Shown: positions 24,952 to 34,100 of the stretch, piece after piece
Layout: each line of letters starts with the position of its first letter
Position numbering within the stretch: the first letter of the stretch is position 1
NCBI RefSeq assembly: GCF_018304765.1
Contig: NZ_CP072643.1
Coordinates: 310,001-374,000, forward strand
Direction of reading: 5' to 3'
Length of the DNA stretch: 64,000 nucleotides
Source: Chloracidobacterium sp. N
GTDB taxonomy: Bacteria > Acidobacteriota > Blastocatellia > Chloracidobacteriales > Chloracidobacteriaceae
Made by a program: the position numbers and the translations under genes
Notes under the pieces: generated by a model
Database searches by the model: none
The model's input: the letters and a program-made list of their open reading frames with translations, nothing else
Told to the model about the DNA's origin: nothing

Positions 24952-25810
24952 GCTGCTTGCGCTCGCTGCCCTCGGCTGCGGCCGGGGCTTCCGCCGCGGC
25001 CGGCGTCGCCTGCCGCCGTTTGACATAGAACAGCAGGCCGCCCAGCCCCAGGGCAATCAACACCACGGACACCGTGACAAACGCAATGAGTTTGTTGACC
25101 TTGGCGCGCTTCTCGATGTCGGACAGTTGGGTTTGAAGCTGGCGCGGCGGCTCGTGGAAAATCGTGACGACGACATTGCTGGCGTCCAGATTGGGAACGC
25201 CGCCCGTCACCAGACGCCGGACATCCTCTTCCTTGAAACGGGTTTCGGCCGCGGTTGTCACCAGCAGCACCGAGGCCTTGGCGGGAGTGGGCTGCAAGCT
25301 GGCGATGTCTTTTTCCGGCAGCACGATGTTGACGCTCACCCGCGCCACATCCGGCAACTGGCGCAACTGGCGCTCGATTTCCGTCTTGATCTGCTTGATT
25401 TTTTTGGCTTCCTCGGCCGTCGGCGACAACCCGCCGAACGTCCCCCCGCCGGTGTCCTCGCCAAGCCCTGTCCCGGTCGGACGCGGCAGGCCCAGTTCCT
25501 GCAGGATGCGGATGGCCAGCGCCGCCTTCCCGGAGGCAAAGGCGTCCTCGACAACCAGAATGCGCCACCCCTTCTGGTCTTCGCCGCCGGCCGCTTCCTT
25601 TTTGGCTTCAATGCCCCGGTCCTGGAGTACCGCGATGATTTCGTTGGCTTCCGTCTCCGTCGGCACGGTGACAATCGCTTCCTGCTTCTGACAGGCCGTG
25701 GTCAGCAGCAATACACACCACAAACCGATCAGCGCCGGCCAGCGCCGGCAGGTCTGACGCCAGCCGTGACGCCACACCGGCGCCAGCGAACGAAGGAAAC
25801 CAAGAGACAT
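24941..25810 (-). CDS. sctJ: Type III secretion inner-membrane ring lipoprotein SctJ (orphan)
   Basis: This is a 289-residue protein. The ATG at 25810 has GGGAG upstream. A signal with lipobox LLLTTAC places the lipidated Cys at about residue 40. The first ring-building domain follows (TETEANEIIAVLQDRGIEAKKE), then a helical linker, then the second domain (IERQLRQLPDVARVSVNIVLPE; ASVLLVT; VTGGVPNLDASNVVVTIF). A C-terminal transmembrane helix (VSVVLIALGLGGLLFYVKRR) closes the protein. This is the full YscJ/PrgK/HrcJ plan. No other secretion gene lies within the window, which is odd for a protein that works only in a large ring. Confidence 0.85.
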   Translation of the reverse strand: MSLGFLRSLAPVWRHGWRQTCRRWPALIGLWCVLLLTTACQKQEAIVTVPTETEANEIIAVLQDRGIEAKKEAAGGEDQKGWRILVVEDAFASGKAALAIRILQELGLPRPTGTGLGEDTGGGTFGGLSPTAEEAKKIKQIKTEIERQLRQLPDVARVSVNIVLPEKDIASLQPTPAKASVLLVTTAAETRFKEEDVRRLVTGGVPNLDASNVVVTIFHEPPRQLQTQLSDIEKRAKVNKLIAFVTVSVVLIALGLGGLLFYVKRRQATPAAAEAPAAAEGSERKQLQA

Positions 25811-25908
25811 ACGAACTCCCGATGGGTCGTGCGAATGGAGTCTGGGCGTTGCCGGTCAATGCTGCCGCTAAGCTTGGCGACACGGAGCGGAAAGTCAACC
25901 CGGATGGC

Positions 25909-26568
25909 TCACGGATAGATCGTCACCGGAGTTTTGAGCGGGCAGGCCAGCCACAGTTCTTCGATGTCGTCGTTGCTCAACGCCACGCAGCCCCACGTCC
26001 AGTCACTGCCCGTCCCGCCCCCGTGAATGCCGACTTCCCCGCCCAGTGGCGTGTTCCACGGCGGACGCACCTGCTGCCGCTGCGCCTGCCGGATGGCGCG
26101 GTACTGGCGACGGCTGATGAGGCCATCCCGCAGCCCCCGTTCGGCGTCTTCCTCATTCGGATAGCTCAATCCCAGAAACAGGTGAAACCGGCTGCGATCA
26201 TTGCGGGTGCAGACATAAAACCTACCGACCGGCGTGCGATGGTCGCCTTCGCGGAGTTTGTCCTGTTCCGGTTCAGCACCAAGGGCAACCGTGTAAGTCC
26301 TGACACAGGTTTGCCCGGACCATAGTTCAAGCCGCCGCAATGACTTGTACACCCGCAGGGAGACCGCCCTGAGCGGAAAAGGCACGCCGGATTGTACGGC
26401 AGCGGCCCACAGCCGCTCGCCGGCTTCCGGTGCAGGTGTGGTCTGGGGCGGCAAAGCGGCGCTCTCGGCCAGCATGGCCAGCAGAAAAGGCAACAGCGCA
26501 GGCAACCGGCGCGTCGCAGCCAACAACCGATGGACTGTCCCCCCACTTGCAATTGCGATGCTCTCCAT
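25909..26568 (-). CDS. L,D-transpeptidase (YkuD domain), exported
   Basis: This is a 219-residue protein with an N-terminal hydrophobic export segment (about 13-38). The YkuD domain runs from about 70 to 219. It holds KSLRRLELWSG...RTYTVALGAEP, GDHRTPVGRFYV, and the catalytic part GIHGGGTGSDWTWGCVALSN with His 182 and Cys 194. Such enzymes make 3-3 cross-links in peptidoglycan or attach proteins to it. The Trp-Gly-Cys-Val form of the active site is common in the ErfK/YafK-like branch. The 340 bases including the region up to sctJ show no other gene. Confidence 0.9.
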   Translation of the reverse strand: MESIAIASGGTVHRLLAATRRLPALLPFLLAMLAESAALPPQTTPAPEAGERLWAAAVQSGVPFPLRAVSLRVYKSLRRLELWSGQTCVRTYTVALGAEPEQDKLREGDHRTPVGRFYVCTRNDRSRFHLFLGLSYPNEEDAERGLRDGLISRRQYRAIRQAQRQQVRPPWNTPLGGEVGIHGGGTGSDWTWGCVALSNDDIEELWLACPLKTPVTIYP

Positions 26569-26608
26569 ATCAAGTTCCGATATTCCCTATACCTTTTTGG
26601 AAACCACG

Positions 26609-27100
26609 ATGACCATTCGCGTTTTGTTTGTCTGCACAGCCAATATCTGTCGCTCCCCGATGGCCGAAGGGATTTTTCGCCACCTCGTGGCTGAAGCCAG
26701 GCTCACCGGCCAGATTGAAACAGACTCCGCCGCCATTTCGCCGATGCGGGTTGGCGAACCGCCCGACCCACGCGCCCAGCGGACGGTACTCAAGCGCGGC
26801 ATTGACATCAGCGATCTGCGGTCGCGGGAAGTCTGGCGGGATGATTTTCACCAGTTTGACTACCTAGTGGCCATGGATCGCACCAACCATGCCTACCTGC
26901 GCTCCCTGTGTCCGCGCGGCTGTGAACACAAAATCTTCCTGATGATGGAGTTTGCACCGGCCATCGGGATTGCTGAAGTCCCCGATCCCTATGCCGGTGG
27001 TGAAGAGGGGTTCGAGCTGGTGTACCGCGCTTTGGAAATGGCGGCGCGCAACCTGCTGACCTACATCCGGCAACAGCACCTGCCCGCTCCAACCGAATGA
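26609..27100 (+). CDS. Low-molecular-weight protein-tyrosine phosphatase
   Basis: This is a 163-residue protein starting at the ATG at 26609. The catalytic loop VCTANICRSP lies at residues 8-16 (Cys 9, Arg 15), and VPDPYAGGEEGF carries the general-acid Asp near residue 128. All essential residues are present, and the length matches the family. The longer upstream frame runs into the divergent L,D-transpeptidase gene and is not used. It probably dephosphorylates tyrosine-phosphorylated proteins, often in capsule or envelope control. Confidence 0.93.
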   Translation: MTIRVLFVCTANICRSPMAEGIFRHLVAEARLTGQIETDSAAISPMRVGEPPDPRAQRTVLKRGIDISDLRSREVWRDDFHQFDYLVAMDRTNHAYLRSLCPRGCEHKIFLMMEFAPAIGIAEVPDPYAGGEEGFELVYRALEMAARNLLTYIRQQHLPAPTE

Positions 27101-27104
27101 AGCT

Positions 27105-27170
27105 TCCGCAATAAACCTCTGCGGCGCTCCAGAGCTGCCAGAATGTCTTTCAAAATCGAGTGACAGTCCT
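27105..27170 (-). pseudogene. Scrap of a HepT (HEPN toxin) gene start
   Basis: On the minus strand this reads SILKDILAALE, close to LYLKDILAAIE at the start of the intact hepT gene at 27718. At DNA level, AGCTGCCA-AATGTCTTTCAAA is shared between 27134-27155 and 27678-27699 with one mismatch. Only about 20 codons remain. It lies downstream of a DUF2256 scrap in the same order as the intact genes. Confidence 0.6.
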
Positions 27171-27211
27171 TCAATCTTCGCTCCGCAGCTCCAGCCGGGG
27201 CATAACCAGGC

Positions 27212-27300
27212 TTACGTTTCACCCCTCTGCCCTTTTCTCGCGCCCGCGCCGGAAGATAATCCTTCCGGGCGTTTGCGTCCGGCGCCGGCTTGCGAGCCGT
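27212..27300 (-). pseudogene. 3' scrap of a DUF2256 gene
   Basis: On the minus strand this reads [20 protein letters not shown] and then KGQRGET, ending at a stop at 27212-27214. It matches the tail of the intact DUF2256 gene at 28114-28311. The two share a run of about 35 identical bases (27252-27286 and the corresponding bases near 28160-28194). Only the tail is left. Confidence 0.75.
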
Positions 27301-27379
27301 GGATAGCTCCCGGACACACCGGGGGTTGAAGTGAATACCCTACCCAGCCACCCATCTTTCGCTCTACACCTCCACTGAT

Positions 27380-27718
27380 CTAAGCCATATCCTGCAGGAT
27401 TTTCTGAATCTCGCTTCTAATCTGTGGCAACCGCTCTGTAATTGTCCTCCAGATCAACTGATAGTCCACGCTAAAATAAGAATGAATTAACTTATCTCTC
27501 ATCCCTGCCATTTCCCGCCACATAATTTGAGGATTTTGCTGGCGTATTCTGTCAGGCACGTGTTTTACTGCCTCACCAATAATCTCAAGTTTTCTCACAA
27601 CTGCACTTGATGTTTTGTCATCAGACCAGAATTCTTCAACATCCATTCCATCTATGAAACTTTCAATACTCTCTATAGCTGCCAAAATGTCTTTCAAATA
27701 GAGCGTATAGTCTCTCAT
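27380..27718 (-). CDS. hepT: HepT-type HEPN RNase toxin (type VII toxin-antitoxin)
   Basis: This is a 112-residue, all-helical HEPN (DUF86) protein. The active motif MRDKLIHSYF fits R-X4-H-X-Y: Arg 74, His 79 and Tyr 81. Tyr 81 is the residue that the partner MntA modifies with AMP to silence the toxin. The ATG at 27718 overlaps the mntA stop by four bases. The gene and its partner are much richer in AT than the neighbours, a sign of transfer. HepT proteins cut RNA when unmodified. Confidence 0.9.
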   Translation of the reverse strand: MRDYTLYLKDILAAIESIESFIDGMDVEEFWSDDKTSSAVVRKLEIIGEAVKHVPDRIRQQNPQIMWREMAGMRDKLIHSYFSVDYQLIWRTITERLPQIRSEIQKILQDMA

Positions 27719-28005
27719 AGGACGATACGTTCCTGAAGGACTGATTCCTGCAATTCCTTCCGTAAGGCTCGTTTTGGAATTACATCCACACGATGCTGAA
27801 GTATTTCTTCCAAATAAAACCCCAAGCCTATCCAATCAAGCAGGTCGGCTTTGTCATCGAACTCTACCAGAACATCAACATCACTGCTTATGTTTTGCTC
27901 ATTGCGGGCGAAAGAGCCGAAAAGACTGATCTCTCTCACCTTGTAGCGGCTGACAATGATGGGCTTCACAGCCCGCAGCCTGAGAATGATGTCTTCAGTA
28001 TTCAT
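27715..28005 (-). CDS. mntA: MntA-type nucleotidyltransferase antitoxin
   Basis: This is a 96-residue minimal nucleotidyltransferase with the signature G-S-X10-D-X-D (FGSFARNEQNISSDVDVLVEF; Gly 30, Ser 31, Asp 42, Asp 44). It transfers AMP to the Tyr of HepT. It comes first in the pair and overlaps hepT by four bases. The 108 bases upstream (28006-28113) contain a short protein-like stretch on the minus strand ([13 protein letters not shown]) directly after the DUF2256 stop, probably another gene scrap, and should also hold the promoter. Confidence 0.9.
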   Translation of the reverse strand: MNTEDIILRLRAVKPIIVSRYKVREISLFGSFARNEQNISSDVDVLVEFDDKADLLDWIGLGFYLEEILQHRVDVIPKRALRKELQESVLQERIVL

Positions 28006-28113
28006 TGTCGGCTTTTTCCTTTTGATAATCGTGACAGGAAGCAGTTGAGAGAGTATGGACCGAGACCCTTTCAGATGACGAAGAGCATATTTTTCAGGAA
28101 ACGTCTCAGTTCA

Positions 28114-28311
28114 TCAATACCCTCTCTTACTCCTCTGATCTTTTCTCTTAGCCGCGCTGGAAGATAATCCTTCCGGGCGTTTGCGTCCGGCGCAGGCCTG
28201 CGAGCAATAGATGACCTGCTCCCAGGTGTTACGCCATTTTTTGCGCCAACGAAAAGGCCGACGGCACACGGGACACATCTTTTCCGGCAGGAAGGGCTTT
28301 TTGTGAGTCAT
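28114..28311 (-). CDS. DUF2256 zinc-ribbon-like small protein
   Basis: This is a 65-residue protein with the full DUF2256 pattern: [16 protein letters not shown], then W-X6-YCSQACA, giving a CPXC...CXXXC zinc site. The function of the family is unknown; it is often found beside cryptochrome/photolyase or TPR genes. Its start overlaps the stop of the TPR lipoprotein gene by four bases, so the two are coupled. The 3' end is duplicated at 27212-27300. Confidence 0.88.
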   Translation of the reverse strand: MTHKKPFLPEKMCPVCRRPFRWRKKWRNTWEQVIYCSQACAGRKRPEGLSSSAAKRKDQRSKRGY

Positions 28312-29612
28312 GGCTGGGATTCCTCTGCCTCATCCGGCGAAGTTGGCGGAACCGTGGCCGTCGTCGCCACATAGGGCTTTTTCAGGTGCGCCTGCGCCCG
28401 GGCGTGGACATCAAACACATTCGGCCGCCTGAGAACGGCCCGGTACGCCTGCATGGCCTCGGCCCGCTGCCCCAGCGCGTCATGCGCTTCACCCAGTCGC
28501 AACTGCGCCAGCGTCGCCAGGTCGGCATTGGCGTTGGGAAGTGTCAGCACCCTGCGAAAATGCGGCACGGCTTCGGCCACCCGGCCGACCGAAAACAACA
28601 CATCGGCAAACTGGTAGTGGATGGCATCACGGTAAGGGCCGGCCGCATCCTCTTTCGTCAGTTCCTCGAAGCGCGCAATGCCTTCCTCCATACGCCCCAG
28701 GCGTACCAACGTGTCGGCCAGCTCCAGACGGGCAACATAGTTGGCCGGATACTGACGGGTGAACGTTTCGAGGTAAGACATCGCATCCGCATATCGTTTC
28801 TCGCGCTTGTAGAGTGCAATCAACAGCAGCCGCGCCGCGTCCTGTGCGGTCCGTCCCTCGTCGGCGGCTTTGGCCACCAATGCCAGCCCGCGCTTTTTGG
28901 AACCACGCACACCACCCAGCGCCGCAATGACCTTGACCGGCAGCGGCAGCGAGCCGACCACGTAGTTGTACAAGCCAATCGAGAGGTTGGCATCGGCGTA
29001 GTCGGGATCGAGCTTGAGCACCTCGCGGTGCAGGGCAACGGCCTTGTTGCTCTGGCTCAGGGCCGCCAGAAAGGCCCGCGTAATCGTGGCCTCATAAGCG
29101 GCCAGCAGACCGTGCGCCATGCCTTTGTAGTAGAGCGCCACAGTGTCACGCGGATTCTCCCGGAGACGGGCATCCGCCACCTGGAGGGTACGGTCAACGG
29201 CCTCGCGTAAGCGGCGGTCAAAGTCCTTGTCGAAGACTTCCTTCGTATCAGCAAAAAAGGTCTCGCCGGTGTAGGTTGTCGCCTGCAGGCGGCGCGTACG
29301 GTAGAGCTTTTCAGCCCACATACAGTTGGCCAGGTAGAGGTAGCCGGCCGGATGCGTCGGGTCAATCCGGGTGAGCTGTTCAAAAGCCGCCCACGCCCCA
29401 CGGTAGTCGAGGTTGTAGAGCGCATCGAAGCCCTTGGTGCGGACCTGCTCAAAGGCTTCTGTGGCCGCGGGCGTGTCTAACACTGGACGGGGGCCGACCC
29501 CCACTGGACGGGGGCCGACCCCGCCAGGCGGGGCCGCCAGGACGCCGCATCCACCCAGCCAGACCAGGCAGACAGACAGCCCGGCCAACCACCAACTCAG
29601 ACGCCAGAACAT
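28308..29612 (-). CDS. TPR-repeat lipoprotein
   Basis: This is a 434-residue protein. The ATG at 29612 is preferred because a lipoprotein signal follows ([16 protein letters not shown], lipobox LGGC). A proline-rich linker contains two copies of a short GPRPVGV unit. The body is tetratricopeptide-like: for example [18 protein letters not shown], and [47 protein letters not shown] in the second half. It probably forms a scaffold anchored in the envelope. It is the first gene of a unit with DUF2256. Confidence 0.83.
   Translation of the reverse strand: MFWRLSWWLAGLSVCLVWLGGCGVLAAPPGGVGPRPVGVGPRPVLDTPAATEAFEQVRTKGFDALYNLDYRGAWAAFEQLTRIDPTHPAGYLYLANCMWAEKLYRTRRLQATTYTGETFFADTKEVFDKDFDRRLREAVDRTLQVADARLRENPRDTVALYYKGMAHGLLAAYEATITRAFLAALSQSNKAVALHREVLKLDPDYADANLSIGLYNYVVGSLPLPVKVIAALGGVRGSKKRGLALVAKAADEGRTAQDAARLLLIALYKREKRYADAMSYLETFTRQYPANYVARLELADTLVRLGRMEEGIARFEELTKEDAAGPYRDAIHYQFADVLFSVGRVAEAVPHFRRVLTLPNANADLATLAQLRLGEAHDALGQRAEAMQAYRAVLRRPNVFDVHARAQAHLKKPYVATTATVPPTSPDEAEESQP
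29481..29522. repeat. Perfect 21-bp tandem repeat in the lipoprotein linker
   Basis: CACTGGACGGGGGCCGACCC plus one C occurs twice without change. It keeps the reading frame and adds seven residues to the linker after the lipobox. It probably varies in copy number between strains. Confidence 0.85.
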
Positions 29613-29705
29613 AACGCAAGCCTCCACATCAGAAACGCCAACCGGACGTGAAAGACCAACCCGCAGCGGCATGCTACAATCCTCAGTCAAAGTTTTCTGT
29701 CCGAT

Positions 29706-31133
29706 ATGCCATCCGATTCACTCATGACAATTCTGGTTGTCGAGGACGACGCCGTGCAGCGGCGGCTGCTCCGGTTTTTTCTGGAACAGCAGGGATACCG
29801 GGTCATCGGCGTGTCAAATGTTAGTGAGGCGCTGACGTGCATACAGCATGGGCTGCCGGATGCCCTGCTGCTCGATGCCATGCTGCCCGATGGCTCCGGC
29901 CTGGACGTGTGTCGGCAGATTCGCCAACTCCCGGAGGGACAAACCCTGCCCATTCTGTTGTTGACGGCCTATGACATCGAGCCGGTCATCGTCGAGGCGT
30001 TTGAAGCCGGAGCGACCGATTTCATTGCCAAGCCGGTCAATCTCAAGCTGCTCGAGCGCCGGTTGTACCACCTGCTACGCGCGGCGCGTCACGAAGCGGC
30101 GCTCCGGGAACGTGAACAGCAGTACCGCACGCTTGTCAACACCCTGCCTGATGTCGTCATTCGCGGCCGGCGGGATGGAACCGTCACGTACTTCAAGCCC
30201 AGCGAAACCTGTCCGGCGGAGATGTTCAACCTCGAAATCACGCCTGACACCCGTTTGGCGGCCATTCTCCCGGTGGAAGGTGTCACCAGGATTGAGCATG
30301 CACTGAACAACCTGACCGCTGAAACCCAGCTCACGGTGGAGTACCGGGCCCAGTGCCAAGGTGTCTGGCGTGAGTTCGAGGCGCGGCTCATTGCCGATGG
30401 CCCGGATACGTTTGTGGCCCTCATCCGGGATGTCACGGACCGCAAAACAACCGAGCGCCTGCGCGAAGACTTTACGGCCATGGTCGCGCACGACATCCGT
30501 TCACCCCTGACAGCCATGCAGATGGCGCTGGAACTGCTCGAAGCCCAGGATGCCTATGCAAACCAGAACCTGCAGGAAATCGTCTCCGTAGCCCGCCAGG
30601 GACTGAACAAGGTTCTGCAGCTTGCCAGTGACCTACTGGAACTGTTCCGCGCCAATCAGACCGGCATGACCCTGCTCAAAGGCGTCGTCTTCCCCACCGT
30701 CCTGCTGAAACGCTGTGTGGGTGAAATCAGCTTGCAGGCGCAGGGCAAAAACATCGAACTGACACTGGACGCCCCGGAAGACCTGCCGCCCTTCGTCGGG
30801 GATGGCCCGAAGCTGGAGCGGGTCGTCTCCAACCTGCTCTCCAATGCCCTGAAGTTCACGCCGGAAGGCGGACGCATCACAGTCAGCGGCGCCGCCGACG
30901 GTGAATGGGTGGTCATCAGCGTGGCCGATACCGGCCCCGGCATTGCGCCGGAGTTACAGGCAACAATGTTTGAGCCTTACCGCCAGGGCGGGAAACACCG
31001 CAGCCTGGGGGTGGGTCTCGGTCTGGCCATCGTCAAGCGCATTGTCACCGCCCACCGGGGACGGATTTCCGTTGAAAGCACCGAGGGGCAGGGCACGACC
31101 TTCACCGTGCGCCTGCCCCTTCACCTCAACTGA
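29706..31133 (+). CDS. Hybrid sensor: receiver, PAS-like domain, histidine kinase
   Basis: This is a 475-residue soluble protein. The receiver domain (about 7-125) has the phospho-acceptor Asp 57 in LLLDAMLPDG and Lys 109 in IAKPVN. A PAS-like domain (about 135-245) follows. The kinase core has VAHDIRSPLTAM (His 262), the N box NLLSNALKFTP (Asn 380), and the ATP-lid motifs DTGPGIA and GVGLGLAIVK. The receiver-first order suggests that the kinase is switched by another kinase, not by a membrane signal. It stands alone, next to a convergent TonB receptor gene. Confidence 0.93.
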   Translation: MPSDSLMTILVVEDDAVQRRLLRFFLEQQGYRVIGVSNVSEALTCIQHGLPDALLLDAMLPDGSGLDVCRQIRQLPEGQTLPILLLTAYDIEPVIVEAFEAGATDFIAKPVNLKLLERRLYHLLRAARHEAALREREQQYRTLVNTLPDVVIRGRRDGTVTYFKPSETCPAEMFNLEITPDTRLAAILPVEGVTRIEHALNNLTAETQLTVEYRAQCQGVWREFEARLIADGPDTFVALIRDVTDRKTTERLREDFTAMVAHDIRSPLTAMQMALELLEAQDAYANQNLQEIVSVARQGLNKVLQLASDLLELFRANQTGMTLLKGVVFPTVLLKRCVGEISLQAQGKNIELTLDAPEDLPPFVGDGPKLERVVSNLLSNALKFTPEGGRITVSGAADGEWVVISVADTGPGIAPELQATMFEPYRQGGKHRSLGVGLGLAIVKRIVTAHRGRISVESTEGQGTTFTVRLPLHLN

Positions 31134-31141
31134 GCCACCCC

Positions 31142-34100
31142 TCAGAACTGAAACTTCAGCGCAAACTGGAACTGCCGGGGCGGGACGGCCGTCGCCACGG
31201 CCCGCCCAAAGGCCGGCGCTTCCAGAATCCTGATCGGCGTTGCAAAGTGGGTGCGGTTGAACAGGTTAAAGGCCTCAACCCGCAGCAGCAGGGCATACCG
31301 TTCGGCAAACACAAACCGCTTGGTCAGCGCCACATCCACCAGTGCCACGCCGGGCGCGCGGAACGTGTTGCGCCCGACGAGGCCCTCGCCTGGACCCGTA
31401 AAGTTGAAGGAAGTCAGGGTCAGCGGGTTGACGCCCGGCGCCAGCGCAATCTGCTGTGCGCCGCGCCGCCGGAGCACCAACCCCTGCGTCGTCGCCAGAC
31501 GGTCAGTGCGGTTGCCGTCGCGGTTCGTGTCCAGCCCTGTGATCACCGTGAAGGGCTGCCCGGTCTGCAGGGTCACGATCCCTGACACCTGAAACCCACC
31601 CAGCCACGGGTTGGAGGCCAGCCAGGGCAGGTCATACTGCACGCCCGTCGTGAACCGGTGCCGGATGTCAAACGACGCGCTGCCCCGTTCAAGCCGTGTG
31701 ATGCTGGGAACGTCAAGTTCGATCTGCGACCGGTTGGCGTTGCCGGCGGTGTCGAACAGTTCCGAAGTGCTGTCAATGGCATGCGCCCACGTATAGGCGG
31801 ATTGGAATGTCAGCCCACGTGTGAACCGCTGCCGGACGCTGATTTGCAGGGCATGGTAGGTGGCGTCGGCATCGGTCGAAAAACCCGAAATGGCCCCGGC
31901 CGCCGTATCATTCCGCCGCTGCAGGACCTGCACCTGGTCAAAGGGGCTGGTCGGCGTGGCCTGGAAGAAGTACAGCGGCGTCAGCGCCCCCCCATTGGGC
32001 GTGCCGGGGCGGATGATGTTGCCGCCAAACGTGCCGACGTAGGCCACGGCCGCCGTCAGCCGGTCGGCCAGCACCTGTTCCACCGACAGTGACACCTGAT
32101 GCACCCGCGCCACGCTCATATTCCGCCGTGGCAGCGTATAGGCCAGACTGAAGTTCTGGCGGTCGAACAAATCCCCCAGAAACAACGGCGGCGACCCAAC
32201 GATAATCGGCGCCGCAACAGAGGCCGCCGTTGGGCTTGGACTTTCACTGCCGGGCGTGACGTCGGGAAGCGGAGGGACACGTCCGCCACACCGGCCGCTC
32301 CCCGGCGGACACAGGAAAATCGCCGGATTGGAACGCAGGATGTCGGGAAACACGATGCCGGACCGGAAGTTGGACTGCACACTGTTGGGGAACAGATTAC
32401 GGGACTGCCCGGTGATGGTGAGCGGGATGATGTCGTAGAACATCCCGTAGCCTGCCCGCACGGCCGTGCGTCCGCTGCCAAACACATCCCACGCCAGACT
32501 GGCCCGACCGGCAAAGTTTCGGCGCGAGGGGTCATAAATGCCATCCCGCTGGTTGACAAACCCCTGGTAGTTGTTGAACGCGGCAAAAAAGGCCGCCGCC
32601 CGGGGCTGGTCGGCCGGCGCAACGGGAAAATCCTCGGGACGCACGGCCAGGCCACGGCGCAGCCGCTCATCGCCGGTATCGGGAACCGTGTTGAGTTCAT
32701 ACCGCACCCCGCCCCGGACGATGACCCGTGAGCCAAGGCGGACCGTCTCGTTGATGAAGAAGTTGTATTCGGTTGTCCGCAGCCCCAGGGTCGAGTTGGG
32801 ATCGGTCACAAAGGTCTGCCCAATATCGGAGGGCAGCCCCAGTCCCACGAAATCCACCCCGCTGGCATAGCGGAAGTTTCCGCCCGGCGGAATGACGATA
32901 CCCGGCGCAAAGCTGAGGTTCAGCCGGTAGTTGATGTCGGCAAAACTGTTGGAGCGAATGAAGCGGATGTCGGCACCGGCCTTGAGCGTTCCGCGTCCGT
33001 GATTCCAGATGAAGGTATCGGCAAGCTGAATCGTGTTTACCACCCGCCCCTGCGGAAAGATGCTGGGGTCCACACCGATACTGCTGTAGGGCAGCACGTT
33101 CACCCGACCCAGCGGGCCGCTGCGTCCATCGGGCAATCCATCGCCCGTCAAATCCACTCCAATCGAGCGGGTCTGGAAGATGAACGGACTGCCGGGGATT
33201 TCATCGAAGCCAAGCCGCTGCCGGCCGTACGACAACCGCATCTGGTTTGAAAACCGGTCGGAGATGCGGGTCGTGAAATCAAAGGCGACATTGTGGGTGC
33301 GCGTCCGGGAATCCACCCCGGAGTTGATGGCGTCCCCGACGTTCGGCAGCCGCCCCTGGTCGTCGCTGAGGTTGTAGCGCGCCGTAAACAGCGTCGGACG
33401 GTCAAACGGGCTGAACTGGTAGTCACTCCGAAATGAAAACAGCGTCGCCGCGCCGTTACCCGCCAGGAACTGCGTCAGGGTATTGACGCCATGCGGGCCG
33501 CCCGGATTGTTGGGCAGGGGGTACAGATCGAGCAGATCGCGCCCCAGCAGGCTGGGAACGCGGCCGATGGCCAGCGCCGCCGCCCGCTCAGCGGCCGTCG
33601 GGACGGCAAAGTGTGTCGCCTGGGTACGATTGACGCCAATCCGCTCGAACGCCGTGAAAAAGTGCCAGCGGTTTTGCCGGAAGGGGCCGCCCAGCGTGGC
33701 CCCTGACTGGTGACGGGTGAAGGGCGGCTTGCCAATCCGTACCGAGCCGGCGCGAAAATCAAAGGCATCGCGCGCATTGAGCCGGGCGTCGTTGAAGAAC
33801 GAGTACAGGTTGCCGTGAAACTCGTTCTCACCGGTGCGCGAGACGACGTTGATCTGTCCGCCGCCGTTGCGCCCGCTTTCGGCATCGGCCAGCAGGGTGG
33901 TGATCTGAAATTCCCGGAGACTCTCGATGGGCTGGGGTGCCGTCGCCACGTAACCGCGCCGCCGCCCGCCCACGTCCTGGTCATTGTTGTCGGCGCCGTC
34001 AATGGTGAAGTTGTTGCCGCGCGCCCGAACGCCGTTGACCACGAACTCGCCCCCGCCCACGTTCGGCCCAATGCCGGGCCCGCTGACGCCAAAGAAGGAG

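Noticed and set aside
25909-26568. Unusual active site in the L,D-transpeptidase (Trp-Gly-Cys instead of His-Gly-Cys)
   Set aside because: This form is normal in one branch of the family, and His 182 and Cys 194 are both present.
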